Shown: positions 1 through 9,069, numbered from the stretch's first letter. The stretch is DNA of 64,000 nucleotides from Cytobacillus kochii (GCF_020171845.1 NZ_JAIVAM010000009.1:186001-250000), one strand, 5' to 3'. Made by a program: numbers and translations. Notes: a model not told the origin generated them from the sequence alone.

Positions 1-3000
1 GCTGGGGAAGTAATAGTTGGTGATGTTAATTCATAGTTTACTACCGCACGAATCATATAGTTTCCTTCAGCAGCAGGTGAAGCTGACCAAGCGCCACCAA
101 CTAATTGGAAGCTTCGTCCAGCGTTATCTCCATTCTCATCTGTTCCTAATCCAGGAGCATTAGGGTTAGGGTCTGTTTGAATATAAACCATGAAGAAATC
201 ACCATCTACTGTTACACCTTCAGTGGCAAGATCGACATGTGTCCATTCACCATTTCTTAATGCTGTTGCATCAATAGGTCCAGCTAGTTTTTCACCAGGG
301 GTACCATTGTCTGTTGCATCATAAATCGCAACTTGGAAATCTGTTCCACCAGGTGTTGGAAAAGATGTATCCCAGAATCGGAATAAACCGCCAGTAACCA
401 TTGCAGATTCTTGACCCTCTTCAAGACTCATACGAACACCCCAGCCATTGCCAGCATCATAGAATGCACGTGCGTTTTCAGCTGTACCATCATCATAGCC
501 AATTTCACCTTCAAAACCGATGAATGGTTTTAGTTCGATATTTACTTCCACGTTTTCTTCATCAAGTGTAACCGTCACATCTTTACTTGAATAAGAGTTA
601 GCCATTACACGTAGAGTGTATTCACCTTCATAAGCCGTAATTGAATAGTTACCATTTTCATCTGTTGTAACTGGTGTTACTTTTGCATCCTCAACAAGAA
701 GGATAGTTGCTCCAGTAATTGGTTCACCTGTTCTTTCATTTGTTACTGAACCATTAATTGTCCCTTGAGGTAGTTCATCTAAGACGAAGTTTGCAACTGC
801 TTCTCCATCTGCTTCAACATTTACGGTTTGCGTTTCTGAAGCAAATCCATATGTTTCTGCTAAAAGAGTAAATTCGCCAGCCGCGTGAACTAATTGGTAA
901 GAACCATCAGCAGGGTTCGTATTTACAGATCTACCTGATTCAAGTACACTCACCTTTGCACCAAGTGGTAAAGACATAGGAGTTGCTTTTTTGTCAGATC
1001 CTTTTTCAACTGTAGCATTTTCCGTATTAGGTTGGATCTTATCAGCGTTTACTGGTTTCGCGTCTTTTTTTGCTTCAGTTTTCGTATCTTTCTTTTCTAA
1101 TGTAACTTTTCCAGTTTTCGCAGTTTCAAGTGGTGTGTCTGTTAATGCAACATCATCAATGTACCAACCAGGTCTGGTTACAGAACCATCAGTTGTTAAG
1201 TTAAAGCCGATATAAACCCTTTGACCTGCATATTCACTTAAATCAACCTCGCCATCAACCCAATCATTTGAAAGATTAGTATATCTAGCAAGTTGAGTCC
1301 AATTTTCTTGGTCTGTTGAGACGAAAACATGGCCATAATCATAATTATTTTCGATGTTATACCATTGTTTAAATTGTAAAAAGCTATTTCCTTCTGGTAA
1401 ATCGATAGGAGGCATAACAAGTGTCATGTTTGCATTACTTGCATATTGACTGTCTAAGCCAGTTGCAAATACTTTTTCTCCAGAGAAAGCACTTTCAGGA
1501 CCTGTAGTCGGTACACCCCACTCCCAGTTATTAGCGGCGCCAGAAGAAGTCCAGCCAGCTGGTGTGGATTCAAAGTCTGTTGAATAGCCAACTGTAATAC
1601 CAGGCAATACAGATACCTCATACATATCACTTTCAACAGTGTTTCCACCGAAGTCAGTCACAATGAATTTATAGGAGACAGAAGGTTCAGCAATGTCATC
1701 TCCTGGAATAACTGTACTATACGTGCCAGATTTGTAATCCCCGCTATCACGTGTAGCTGTAACTGTTTTTGTGCTTCCATCAGCAGCTGTATATTCAACG
1801 GTTACATTTGTTACACTTACATTGTCAGCAGCTGAAACTTCTAGTGGTAAATCCATACCAGCATAAGTTTCTTCAATTGCTTCATGTTCTAATGTTGGTG
1901 CTTCTTCATCTTCGCCATCTTTAGCGACAGTACCCTTAATTGTCCCCAATCCATCTAAGATAGAGTTAACAGCATCGTAAGCGTTTACTAATCCATTACC
2001 GAAGCCATTGTTAGGTACCTCTGTATATGTTTCATTTGTTAAAGGTATCGCAGTAGAAGAAATAATCTCTTCCATATCTTCAACAGTTAAACTTGCATTC
2101 ACTTGTCTAAGAAGAGCTGCAACAGCTGCAACATGTGGACCTGCCATGGAAGTCCCGTTCCAGCCACCTTCATATCCACTGCCAGGTACCGATGAGCGGA
2201 TATTTACACCAGGAGCTGAAATATCTGGTTTAATAATGCCTCCATAAGGGGAAGGTCCTAATAATGAAAAGCTTCCTAGGTTATCATTGATGTCCGTTGC
2301 TCCAGTTGTGTACGCTTCTGGTAAGTTACCAGGGTTCGCAACTGAACCAGGACCACCTGGATTAAATAAAGTTGTATTTCCTGCAGAGAATTCAGGGAAG
2401 ATTTCAGCAGCACGCCATGCTTGAACTACTTCTCTATACCAATCATCGATTCCAGGACCGCCGCCCCAAGAATTGTTAACCACATCTGGCGCCATTGCTG
2501 GGTTTGGATTCCCTTCAGCATCTGTAGGGGCTAAAATCCACTCACCAGCTGCAATTAATTGAGCATCAGAACCGCTACCGCCAGCATCTAATGCTTTAGC
2601 AGCAATCCATTCTGCGCCAGGCGCAACACCGATTTGGTTGCCACCGTCTGGCTCAGACCCAACCATAGTACCCGTTACATGTGTACCGTGACCGTGGTCA
2701 TCATAAGATTCTTCATTGCCACTTACAGCGTCAAAGAAATTGTACTCATGATTTGGTGATTCTGGATTAGCAGGATCAAACCCACGATATTTCTCTTTTA
2801 ATGCTGGGTGATTCCATTGAACACCTGTGTCAATGGAAGCAACAACTGTACCTGAACCGTCTATGCCCATTTCCCACACAGCAGGTGCTCCGATATGATC
2901 AATATTCCATTCAATATTATTGATCTTACCAGCTTCTTCCGCTTTTGCTTGCTCTTCTACCGTTGGTGTATGTAGCTTTCTTGTTTCATTTGGTAGAATT

Positions 3001-3506
3001 TTTTCCACTTCAGGGAAAGTAGCGAGTTGTTCCATTACATCTTTAGTTGCTGTAACAGCAACCGCATTTACGATAAAGAAAGATTGAACTTCTTTTGCGT
3101 TCCCTTTCTTTTCTTGTTTTTCAAGGTAAGAAAGCACATTATCTTGTGATTCAATTGCCACTGTTCTCATATCTGAAACAATAGCTGAACGTTTCATATA
3201 TTTTGCTTGAGCAGCAGACTGTTTTTGAGCAGCTGCAGCTTTTTCTGCTTTTTGTGCTGATTTTTGAGGATCAGCTTTCTCTTTGAATTTCACTAAAAAT
3301 GTGACTTGTTCTTCTTTTTTAAATTCTTTCGTCAATGTTTTGCTTATTTTGTTTTCTGCTACTTCACTAGCTGACTTTGCTACAGAGGTACTTACCCCTT
3401 TATTACTAGCAGAGCTGATGCTAGGAAACATCATTGGCACGATTAAGAAAGCAATCATGGCAATACTTAGTAGACGAAACCAACCATTTTTTCTTTTACG
3501 CTTCAA
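1..3506 (-). CDS. Secreted subtilisin-family serine protease, bacillopeptidase F-like (C-terminus beyond window)
   Basis: Extracellular S8 endopeptidase, partial: 1168 residues are visible and the reading frame runs off the window start. Start is TTG at 3506 behind AGGAGGGG. Residues 1-34 form a signal peptide (KRKRK, then a hydrophobic core, then a SSAS-type cut). An inhibitor_I9-like propeptide follows to about residue 180. The catalytic domain shows the subtilase triad: Asp226 in SIDTGV, His273 in HGTHVTG and Ser453 in GTSMAGPHVA. Behind it are an Ig-like stretch (~530-610), a MAM/immune-inhibitor-A-like module (~620-780, DFES...GW), a carboxypeptidase regulatory-like repeat (GxVT..TGEPI.GA) and further beta-rich modules. 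The size and layout match bacillopeptidase F rather than Vpr. It is monocistronic and divergent from the ECF sigma gene. Tandem Spo0A-like boxes lie upstream. Confidence 0.9.
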   Translation of the reverse strand, partial: MKRKRKNGWFRLLSIAMIAFLIVPMMFPSISSASNKGVSTSVAKSASEVAENKISKTLTKEFKKEEQVTFLVKFKEKADPQKSAQKAEKAAAAQKQSAAQAKYMKRSAIVSDMRTVAIESQDNVLSYLEKQEKKGNAKEVQSFFIVNAVAVTATKDVMEQLATFPEVEKILPNETRKLHTPTVEEQAKAEEAGKINNIEWNIDHIGAPAVWEMGIDGSGTVVASIDTGVQWNHPALKEKYRGFDPANPESPNHEYNFFDAVSGNEESYDDHGHGTHVTGTMVGSEPDGGNQIGVAPGAEWIAAKALDAGGSGSDAQLIAAGEWILAPTDAEGNPNPAMAPDVVNNSWGGGPGIDDWYREVVQAWRAAEIFPEFSAGNTTLFNPGGPGSVANPGNLPEAYTTGATDINDNLGSFSLLGPSPYGGIIKPDISAPGVNIRSSVPGSGYEGGWNGTSMAGPHVAAVAALLRQVNASLTVEDMEEIISSTAIPLTNETYTEVPNNGFGNGLVNAYDAVNSILDGLGTIKGTVAKDGEDEEAPTLEHEAIEETYAGMDLPLEVSAADNVSVTNVTVEYTAADGSTKTVTATRDSGDYKSGTYSTVIPGDDIAEPSVSYKFIVTDFGGNTVESDMYEVSVLPGITVGYSTDFESTPAGWTSSGAANNWEWGVPTTGPESAFSGEKVFATGLDSQYASNANMTLVMPPIDLPEGNSFLQFKQWYNIENNYDYGHVFVSTDQENWTQLARYTNLSNDWVDGEVDLSEYAGQRVYIGFNLTTDGSVTRPGWYIDDVALTDTPLETAKTGKVTLEKKDTKTEAKKDAKPVNADKIQPNTENATVEKGSDKKATPMSLPLGAKVSVLESGRSVNTNPADGSYQLVHAAGEFTLLAETYGFASETQTVNVEADGEAVANFVLDELPQGTINGSVTNERTGEPITGATILLVEDAKVTPVTTDENGNYSITAYEGEYTLRVMANSYSSKDVTVTLDEENVEVNIELKPFIGFEGEIGYDDGTAENARAFYDAGNGWGVRMSLEEGQESAMVTGGLFRFWDTSFPTPGGTDFQVAIYDATDNGTPGEKLAGPIDATALRNGEWTHVDLATEGVTVDGDFFMVYIQTDPNPNAPGLGTDENGDNAGRSFQLVGGAWSASPAAEGNYMIRAVVNYELTSPTITSP

Positions 3507-4208
3507 GTAATTCCCCTCCTAAAAATGTTTTCATTATATTTGAATGATCCTTGTTATTCACCTCCTCATATATTGAAGGAGTGTTTACTTTTTAAAATAA
3601 AAGTAGCTCTCCTTATGATTAACACTCTAGCTAACGAAGGGCTTCGAAGTTGTCGGAAAATGTCGAATTTTTTTGTTCGTTTTTTAAAATGAGTTAATCG
3701 TAATAGCGAACAAATTAATAATTAGTACATTTGAATCCAATGCTATGAGAATTTTTGCCGATTCTTTGCTTGTTTTCTAAAAAAAGGACAGATAATTGAT
3801 TAAATTTTTAGAAAATTAAGTAATTAGTAATTGTGTTGGAAAATCTTACAATTTTTTATAAGTCTTTTGATTGCGTTCATAAGTATAGGGTCGATAGTAA
3901 GTGGAGAGGAGTTTGATGTTCGTTCTATGGGTAAAAAGAAATAATTTTTTGTATATTCAATAATGGAAATAAATGTTGCAGGGTATGTTTCACTAAAAAG
4001 GAACTAAATAGAGAGAGTATAGGAAAATTAGTACGGAGGTTATGGAAAGTTTTTTGTATTAGGTAAATAGTTTCGTTTAAAACTGAAAGTAATCTTGTCT
4101 TATTTTCTAGAAAAAACTTGTCGCTTTTTTTAGAAAAGGAAAAGAAGGAAATTTCGAGTTTCTTTGGAATTGTAATATTAGGAAAGATAAAGAAAGGATG
4201 AAAAGGGG
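3507..4208. promoter_or_regulatory. Divergent intergenic region with tandem Spo0A-like boxes (3651-3667)
   Basis: About 700 bases separate the subtilase (left, minus strand) from the ECF sigma gene (right, plus strand). No credible gene is visible; the minus-strand frame at 3925-4230 has low-complexity Phe/Leu/Ile composition and no ribosome site. At 3651-3657 (TGTCGGA) and 3661-3667 (TGTCGAA) there are two direct 0A-box-like heptamers exactly 10 bases apart, one near-perfect and one perfect. That is the spacing of paired Spo0A boxes. Promoters for both genes should lie here, but I cannot assign -35/-10 elements with confidence in such AT-rich DNA. Confidence 0.45.
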
Positions 4209-4733
4209 TTGGGATCAGACGGCCAATCATTTATTGAAATCTATCGTATTTATCATCATCAAATCTTTAGGTTTATTTATTCAATGATTGAGCAACAAGA
4301 AACAGCGGAAGATCTAACGCAAGAAACATTTATTAAAGCTTTTATATCAAAGAATCAGGTTGAGCACCAAGACAAAATCCATAGTTGGTTATTCAGTATT
4401 GCTAAAAATACGACGATTGATTTTATTAGAAAACAACAGAAGTTACAACAGGAGTTATATTTAAATAAAGCTTGGATAAAAAACCGTTCTATTCCAGAAG
4501 AACAATTTATTCAGGATGAGGGGGTTCATGCGTTATATCAGGCAATAAATCACTTGAAAACGAATTATCGAAATGTACTAGTGTTAAGAAAAATAAAAGA
4601 ATGTACCATAAAAGAAACTGCAGAAATTTTAGGTTGGAGAGAAGACAAGGTGAGAATTACCACAACGAGAGCTATTAAATCATTAAAGAAAATTTGGAAA
4701 AACACATATGGGGATCATTACCATCTATTATGA
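4209..4733 (+). CDS. ECF-type RNA polymerase sigma factor, orphan
   Basis: Sigma-70 family factor of the extracytoplasmic-function type, 174 residues, which is the usual ECF length. Region 2 spans about residues 5-75 (FIEIYRIYHHQIFRF, then the LTQETF core-binding helix and a region 2.4-like WLFSIAKNTTIDFIR). Region 4 spans ~110-165 with the helix-turn-helix CTIKETAEILGWREDKV. Start is TTG at 4209 after AAAGGATGAAAAGGGG; no in-frame ATG is better placed. Unlike most ECF genes it has no anti-sigma gene beside it: the next gene is convergent and belongs to a thiamine-type transporter. It may therefore be controlled at transcription or by a partner encoded elsewhere. Target promoters are unknown. 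Confidence 0.85.
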   Translation: MGSDGQSFIEIYRIYHHQIFRFIYSMIEQQETAEDLTQETFIKAFISKNQVEHQDKIHSWLFSIAKNTTIDFIRKQQKLQQELYLNKAWIKNRSIPEEQFIQDEGVHALYQAINHLKTNYRNVLVLRKIKECTIKETAEILGWREDKVRITTTRAIKSLKKIWKNTYGDHYHLL

Positions 4734-4764
4734 TAGATGGCTTATTTTTTGCCATTATTTTTGT

Positions 4765-4811
4765 AAAAGCGTATATCTTATTTCTCTAGAGAAGATAAGA
4801 TATACGCTTTT
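4765..4811. terminator. Bidirectional terminator between sigma gene and thiZ
   Basis: A near-perfect inverted repeat (AAAAGCGTATATCTTAT ... ATAAGATATACGCTTTT, one-base bulge, loop around CTCTAGAG). Both arms end in A/T runs, so it can stop transcription of both convergent genes. A smaller hairpin (CCATCTATTATGATAGATGG, 4721-4740, then CTTATTTTTT) immediately after the sigma gene could act as its first terminator. Confidence 0.8.
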
Positions 4812-4826
4812 AAATCACGTGGCGTT

Positions 4827-5558
4827 TTACTCCAATAATTGTTTGATTCTTTTCTTTAAGGATAGAAGTTCGGAACTTAAGATGATATCTTCATGTCTTG
4901 GGCGAGAGAAAGGGACGGTTAATTTTTCTTTAACCGTCGTTGGTTTGTTTGATAACACATAAATCGTATCGGATAAAAAGATCGCTTCTTCAATATGGTG
5001 AGTGATAAATACAATCGTCTTTCTATTCTGTTCCCATATATCGAGCAGCCATTTTTGTAAGCTTAATCTTGTGAATTCATCTAATGCAGCAAATGGTTCA
5101 TCTAATAAAATGATTGGTTGAGGACTAAGTAATGCACGAATGAATGCCACTCTTTGTTTCATCCCTCCTGAGAGTTCATGAGGGAGTGCTTCAAGTTCAT
5201 GAATCAACCCTGCCCGTTCCAGCATTTTAGTCGCTTGCACTTTATTGCCGATCTCCCCACTTAATTCTTGTCCTAACATCACGTTATGTAAGACTGTTCT
5301 CCATGGGAGTAGGGAGGGCGATTGAGGCATATAACTAACAGAACCTTTTTTATTTATAATAGGTTGTCCATTTAAAAGGATGACACCATTATCGGGTGGC
5401 ATCATTCCACCGATTAAATTAAATAATGTACTTTTACCACTACCTGAAGGTCCGATAATTGAAACGAATTCACCTTCATTTACTGTCATAGAAATATCTT
5501 TTATTACATGATTTCTTGAATATCTTTTTTCAATAGATTTAAGTTGTAAAAGACTCAT
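4827..5558 (-). CDS. thiZ: ABC transporter ATP-binding protein, thiamine-precursor (ThiZ-type)
   Basis: ATPase of an importer predicted to take up hydroxymethylpyrimidine or a related thiamine precursor. It shows Walker A GPSGSGKST, signature LSGGMKQR, Walker B IILLDEPFAALD and the switch His in FITHH. 243 residues. I use ATG 5558 rather than the upstream 5582 start because AAAGGAG lies just before it and because it then overlaps the permease stop in an ATGA, as in coupled operons. It is the last gene of a four-gene operon under a TPP riboswitch. The NitT/TauT-like sequence alone would not give the substrate; the operon does. Confidence 0.87.
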   Translation of the reverse strand: MSLLQLKSIEKRYSRNHVIKDISMTVNEGEFVSIIGPSGSGKSTLFNLIGGMMPPDNGVILLNGQPIINKKGSVSYMPQSPSLLPWRTVLHNVMLGQELSGEIGNKVQATKMLERAGLIHELEALPHELSGGMKQRVAFIRALLSPQPIILLDEPFAALDEFTRLSLQKWLLDIWEQNRKTIVFITHHIEEAIFLSDTIYVLSNKPTTVKEKLTVPFSRPRHEDIILSSELLSLKKRIKQLLE

Positions 5559-6319
5559 ATTTCCTTCTCCTTTATATGCCAACGTACCAGTTTACTTTCG
5601 ATGAGATGAATAAAGCCCAAAAGTATTAAGCTCATGATCATAATAATGATAATGGCCACAAAGACGCGATCTGTTCTGAAAGAAGAAGAAGCGAGCGTCA
5701 TATACACACCTAGGCCATTTTTCGCACCTAGCCATTCAGAAATAACCGCGCCCATTACACTATATGTAGCAGAAATCTTAATCCCGGAAAATAAGGATGA
5801 TAATGAAAAGGGGAGTTCTAGCTTCCAAAATAACTGCCATTTACTTGCACCAGCCATAAGCATATAATGTTTCAGGTTTTTAGGTGTATGCTCGAAACCG
5901 TTTAATGTGGCTATGACAATAGGAAAAAAACAAACAAGGGTGATCACGATTAATTTAGGTAATAAACCGAACCCAAACCAAATGACGAGTAATGGTGCTA
6001 ACACAATAATTGGAATGTTTTGAGATAATATGAGTAAAGGGTAGATTGCTTCTTTTAAAAACGGAACTAGATGAAGCGTGATAGCAGTAAAAATTCCAAT
6101 CGTAGTACCAATTACAAGTCCTATGGTGGTCAATTGTATGGTTGATAATAGGTGGGGGGTAAGGGAATCCCACCCGGCTATTGCTTCAGATAGAATACTT
6201 GTTGGAGCAGGAAGTAACCATGGTGGTATAGCAAATAGCATTACAGCGGTTTCCCACAAAATAATTAAAAGCAAGAGCACCAATAAAGCGCTCCAGCTTT
6301 TTATAAACTTCTGCAACAT
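5555..6319 (-). CDS. thiX: ABC transporter permease, thiamine-precursor (ThiX-type)
   Basis: Inner-membrane permease of the same importer, 254 residues with about six hydrophobic helices and the BPD_transp_1 coupling loop (GASKWQLFWKLELP) that contacts the ATPase. The sequence is of the SsuC/TauC/ThiX group. Its ATG is formed within the stop of the preceding gene (TAATG), and its TGA overlaps the thiZ ATG, so translation is probably coupled. Thiamine-type specificity is inferred from the riboswitch and the ThiY-like binding protein. Confidence 0.88.
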   Translation of the reverse strand: MLQKFIKSWSALLVLLLLIILWETAVMLFAIPPWLLPAPTSILSEAIAGWDSLTPHLLSTIQLTTIGLVIGTTIGIFTAITLHLVPFLKEAIYPLLILSQNIPIIVLAPLLVIWFGFGLLPKLIVITLVCFFPIVIATLNGFEHTPKNLKHYMLMAGASKWQLFWKLELPFSLSSLFSGIKISATYSVMGAVISEWLGAKNGLGVYMTLASSSFRTDRVFVAIIIIMIMSLILLGFIHLIESKLVRWHIKEKEI

Positions 6320-6609
6320 TAGCGGTACTTCTCAGTTAATGTATTTAAAGTGATGCCTTCTGGCTGGTAAAGAACTTTAATTTGAGAAATAACATTCGGA
6401 CTTCCAAGCTCAACCATACGTTCATTCATTTTTGTTATGATAGGAAACAGTTCTGATAAATGACCTTCCATAGTCGTTTCTAAAGAGTTTACCTCATATG
6501 GAATACCAGCTTTATCAATAATCGAAATCGCTTCGTCTACAAGAGCGATAACGTCTAGTCCGTTAGCTGATTTTGGAATGATTTGTATACTTACTAAAGC
6601 TTTTGCCAT
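6319..6609 (-). CDS. Small thiamine-binding protein (MTH1187/YqgV family, DUF77)
   Basis: 96-residue soluble protein of the MTH1187/YkoF-like fold family, known to bind thiamine or related pyrimidines. The N-terminus MAKALVSIQIIPKS and the central VNSLETTMEG segment are characteristic. It sits between the substrate-binding protein and the permease, with overlapping TAATG junctions on both sides, so it is made stoichiometrically with the transporter. It may buffer or sense the imported pyrimidine in the cytoplasm; that role is inferred. No signal peptide is seen. Confidence 0.8.
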   Translation of the reverse strand: MAKALVSIQIIPKSANGLDVIALVDEAISIIDKAGIPYEVNSLETTMEGHLSELFPIITKMNERMVELGSPNVISQIKVLYQPEGITLNTLTEKYR

Positions 6610-7616
6610 TATTTATTCCCTCCATTTGGTAAAAATTGATTTGTAAATGCTTCCTCTGCATCTAATGGTTTATCTAATAGATTATATTCAAGCATCCAAT
6701 CAGCATAATTCTCCCATACTGATAAGTCTTGTTCTCCCCATTTTGCTGCATCATCTTGATATCGCTCTGCTAGCCAGAATTGAGATGCCTTTACCAATTC
6801 TTCATCTAAATCAGGCGCAGCTGCAAGTAAAATGTTTGCAGCCTTTTCTGGTTGTTCAATTGCAAATGTGTACCCTTTGGAAACGGCTTTCATAAAGGCT
6901 TGAACAATATCAGCATTTTTATGAATCATCTTTTCATTCGTAGCAATAACGGGTGTATAGTAATCTAGTTTTTTGGAGTAATCAGTCAGATAAATCATGT
7001 TTAATTCCTCACCACGTAATTCCGCTTCTACTCCTGTCCACCCATAATAAATCCAAGAAAAATCAACATCTCGTTTAACAGCTGTAAAGAAGTCTGTGTC
7101 ACCTATATTAAGAATGGAGACTTTATTAATATCTGCATGATCATTTTTCATTAAAGAATCAATCACTGATTTTTCAACAGGTGCACCGAACCCACCATAC
7201 GTATGATCTTCAAAATCTTTCGGCGTGTGAATGTTTTTACTAACTGGTGAAGCAAACCCCGAGGTATTATGTTGGATGATGGCTGCAATCGAGACGATTG
7301 GCACATCTTGGACTCTAGCTTGCGTGATTGCTTCTTGTACACTTACGCCAAAATCTGCTTTTCCTGAAGCGATGAGCTGATCCGCCCCTGTTTCGCCTGG
7401 CATCATGATTTCAACTTCTAATCCTTCTTCTGCGAAGTAACCCTCTGCTGCTGCAACATAAATGCCCGTATGATTTGTATTTGGGGTCCAATCAAGTACA
7501 AAGTTTACTTTTTTTAATTCATTTTCTCCCATTTCTGTTTGTGCATCTTCACTGGAATTCCCGCACCCAGCTAATAGAAACACGCTGAAAAGAAGCAATA
7601 TGAACCATCCTTTCAT
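6609..7616 (-). CDS. thiY: Thiamine-precursor ABC transporter substrate-binding lipoprotein (ThiY/NMT1-like)
   Basis: 335-residue lipoprotein with signal and lipobox LLAGC, so Cys18 is the lipidated residue. The mature part begins KKVNFVLDWTPNTNHTGIYVA, the typical start of the NMT1/THI5-like (SBP_bac) family that binds hydroxymethylpyrimidine-type compounds (formylaminopyrimidine in Bacillus ThiY). First gene of the operon, ATG 7616 behind AAAAGGAGG, directly downstream of a TPP riboswitch with intrinsic terminator. Expression should therefore fall when thiamine pyrophosphate is abundant. No tenA is found in the window, so salvage hydrolysis must be encoded elsewhere. Confidence 0.9.
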   Translation of the reverse strand: MKGWFILLLFSVFLLAGCGNSSEDAQTEMGENELKKVNFVLDWTPNTNHTGIYVAAAEGYFAEEGLEVEIMMPGETGADQLIASGKADFGVSVQEAITQARVQDVPIVSIAAIIQHNTSGFASPVSKNIHTPKDFEDHTYGGFGAPVEKSVIDSLMKNDHADINKVSILNIGDTDFFTAVKRDVDFSWIYYGWTGVEAELRGEELNMIYLTDYSKKLDYYTPVIATNEKMIHKNADIVQAFMKAVSKGYTFAIEQPEKAANILLAAAPDLDEELVKASQFWLAERYQDDAAKWGEQDLSVWENYADWMLEYNLLDKPLDAEEAFTNQFLPNGGNK

Positions 7617-7649
7617 TCCATTTCCTCCTTTTTATTTTTTGAAGGAAAT

Positions 7650-7682
7650 AAAAAACGCCCAAAGGATTCACCATGGGCGCAT
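7650..7682 (-). terminator. Riboswitch-controlled terminator of the thi operon
   Basis: On the minus strand GCGCCCATGG...CTTTGGGCG is followed by a T run. It lies between the TPP aptamer and thiY, so it is the expression platform that closes when TPP is bound. Confidence 0.85.
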
Positions 7683-7708
7683 ATCAAAAACATATGAATT
7701 GTTTTAAA

Positions 7709-7800
7709 TATGTTCCCTACGCTGCTATGAGGCAGATCAGGTTCAAAGGGTCATCATCTAAAACGGATGAAATCTCAACCAGCAATTACTGGTCCCCCCA
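7709..7800 (-). ncRNA. TPP riboswitch (THI element)
   Basis: Read on the minus strand, the conserved core elements appear in order: a G-rich P1/P2 start (GTGGGGGGACC), CTGGTTGAGA in place of the usual CTGAGA, ACCCTTTGAACCTGATC, and the closing CAGCGTAGGGAACA. This is the classical thiamine pyrophosphate aptamer. The aptamer is followed by an intrinsic terminator and the four-gene ThiY-DUF77-ThiX-ThiZ operon, so regulation is by premature termination when TPP is plentiful. Confidence 0.95.
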
Positions 7801-7994
7801 CATTTTGGTTTATTTGCGTTTTTATTTCCACCATTATTATAGCAGAAGTTTATTATAATGCTAGTCTAAATTAAGATGGGAGAAATATCCTGATTACCCA
7901 TGGAAAACATTGCGTTTGAAGTAGTCTTTCTATCCATGTTAGTCTTAATTTTGTTATTTTGATTTAAATGTATATTTGAATGGAGGAAAAAATA

Positions 7995-8633
7995 TTGAAA
8001 CTGATTGCAGTTATCTTTGCAGCGAGTACATTGTTTTTAGTCCATTTCATCCAATCTGCTGATTTACGCGTTTATGCTGAGACATTAGATGTTTATGATA
8101 TATATGAGGTTAAAGGGAACGAAACAATTTCTTCCATTGCTGATCAATTAGAAGTGTCTGAGGAAGAATTAACAATGATGAATCACCTAGAAGATCGAAC
8201 GGTTCAAAAAGGTGATAAGCTTATCGTTCCTAAAGTAGAGGAAAAAGAAAAGAAAGAAAAGAAGCCTGACATTTCGTTAACATCTGAGGAGAAGGATCTT
8301 TTAGCAAGACTTATCCATGCAGAAGCGAAAGGCGAACCGTTTGAAGGAAAGGTAGCTGTTGCAGAAGTTGTGATTAATCGAGTGCAGGACGAACGTTTTC
8401 CTGATACCATTCGTGGTGTTATTTATGAAAATAAGCAATTTCAACCTGTTGATAATGGTTCGATTAATAAGCCTGCAGATAAAGAAGCAAAAAAAGCAGT
8501 AAAGCAAGCAATGAAAAATCATGCATTGCCAGATGAAACGGTCTTTTTCCACAATCCAACAATCGTACCGCAATCTTGGTTGAATACGAGAGAAGTTGTT
8601 ACAGAAATCGGTAATCACCGTTTTTCTATGTAA
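7995..8633 (+). CDS. LysM + SleB/CwlJ-type cell wall hydrolase
   Basis: Exported peptidoglycan hydrolase, 212 residues. Start TTG 7995 is preferred because GGAGG (7982-7986) precedes it at proper distance; the ATG at 7980 overlaps that site. Residues 1-30 are a signal peptide/anchor. One LysM domain follows (~35-75: IYEVKGNETISSIADQL...GDKLIVP). After a Lys/Glu linker comes the Hydrolase_2 (SleB) domain (~95-212) with LLARLIHAEAKGEPFEGKVAVAEVVINRV, holding the catalytic Glu. In Bacillus these enzymes attack spore cortex or vegetative wall. It is monocistronic, so the stage of action is not evident. Confidence 0.88.
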   Translation: MKLIAVIFAASTLFLVHFIQSADLRVYAETLDVYDIYEVKGNETISSIADQLEVSEEELTMMNHLEDRTVQKGDKLIVPKVEEKEKKEKKPDISLTSEEKDLLARLIHAEAKGEPFEGKVAVAEVVINRVQDERFPDTIRGVIYENKQFQPVDNGSINKPADKEAKKAVKQAMKNHALPDETVFFHNPTIVPQSWLNTREVVTEIGNHRFSM

Positions 8634-8678
8634 AGCAAACCCTTCTATCTTATTGAACGAAGATGAACTAATGATAAG

Positions 8679-8715
8679 GAGCCATGGGTGACATCAGTCA
8701 CATGAGGCTCTTTTT
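8679..8715 (+). terminator. Intrinsic terminator after the wall hydrolase
   Basis: GAGCC...GGTGAC/GTCAC...GGCTC hairpin followed by TTTTT. Confidence 0.8.
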
Positions 8716-8835
8716 ATCGTGTTAAAAAGGATTGCTAATAAGGAATTTACTTGCCTTTATTTGGTGTTCAATTATAATGGGAATTGAAATATAAATAATC
8801 ACCTTACGTTATGTCTTACATAAAGGAGTGATACT

Positions 8836-9030
8836 ATGTTATCAAATATTGGTATACCAGGTCTCATTCTTATACTTGTACTGGCCCTCATTATTTTCGG
8901 GCCGAAGAAGTTACCTGAAATTGGACGAGCTGTGGGAGAGACGTTGAAAGAGTTTAAAAACTCTGCTAAAGGTTTAGCTAATGATGATGAGGACTCTAAT
9001 GAGAAGAAGAAAAACAATTTAGAGAAGTAA
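8836..9030 (+). CDS. tatA: Sec-independent (twin-arginine) translocase subunit TatA
   Basis: 64-residue TatA/E protein: short N-terminal transmembrane helix ([13 protein letters not shown]), the hinge [20 protein letters not shown] amphipathic helix, and a charged tail. It forms the translocation pore with a TatC not present here. The window holds a likely client: the YkuE-like phosphoesterase (58.9-59.8 kb) with an RRSFLKK signal. It has its own ribosome site (AAAGGAGTG) and terminator, so it is monocistronic. Confidence 0.93.
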   Translation: MLSNIGIPGLILILVLALIIFGPKKLPEIGRAVGETLKEFKNSAKGLANDDEDSNEKKKNNLEK

Positions 9031-9038
9031 TTTCAACT

Positions 9039-9069
9039 AAAAGTTGGCATATCTTATGTCAGCTTTTTT
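9039..9069 (+). terminator. Intrinsic terminator after tatA
   Basis: AAAAGTTGGCAT...ATGTCAGCTTTTTT hairpin with T run. Confidence 0.75.

Noticed and set aside
3925..4230. 101-codon frame on the minus strand
   Set aside because: Phe/Leu/Ile-rich composition from AT-rich DNA, no ribosome site, overlaps the sigma gene start.
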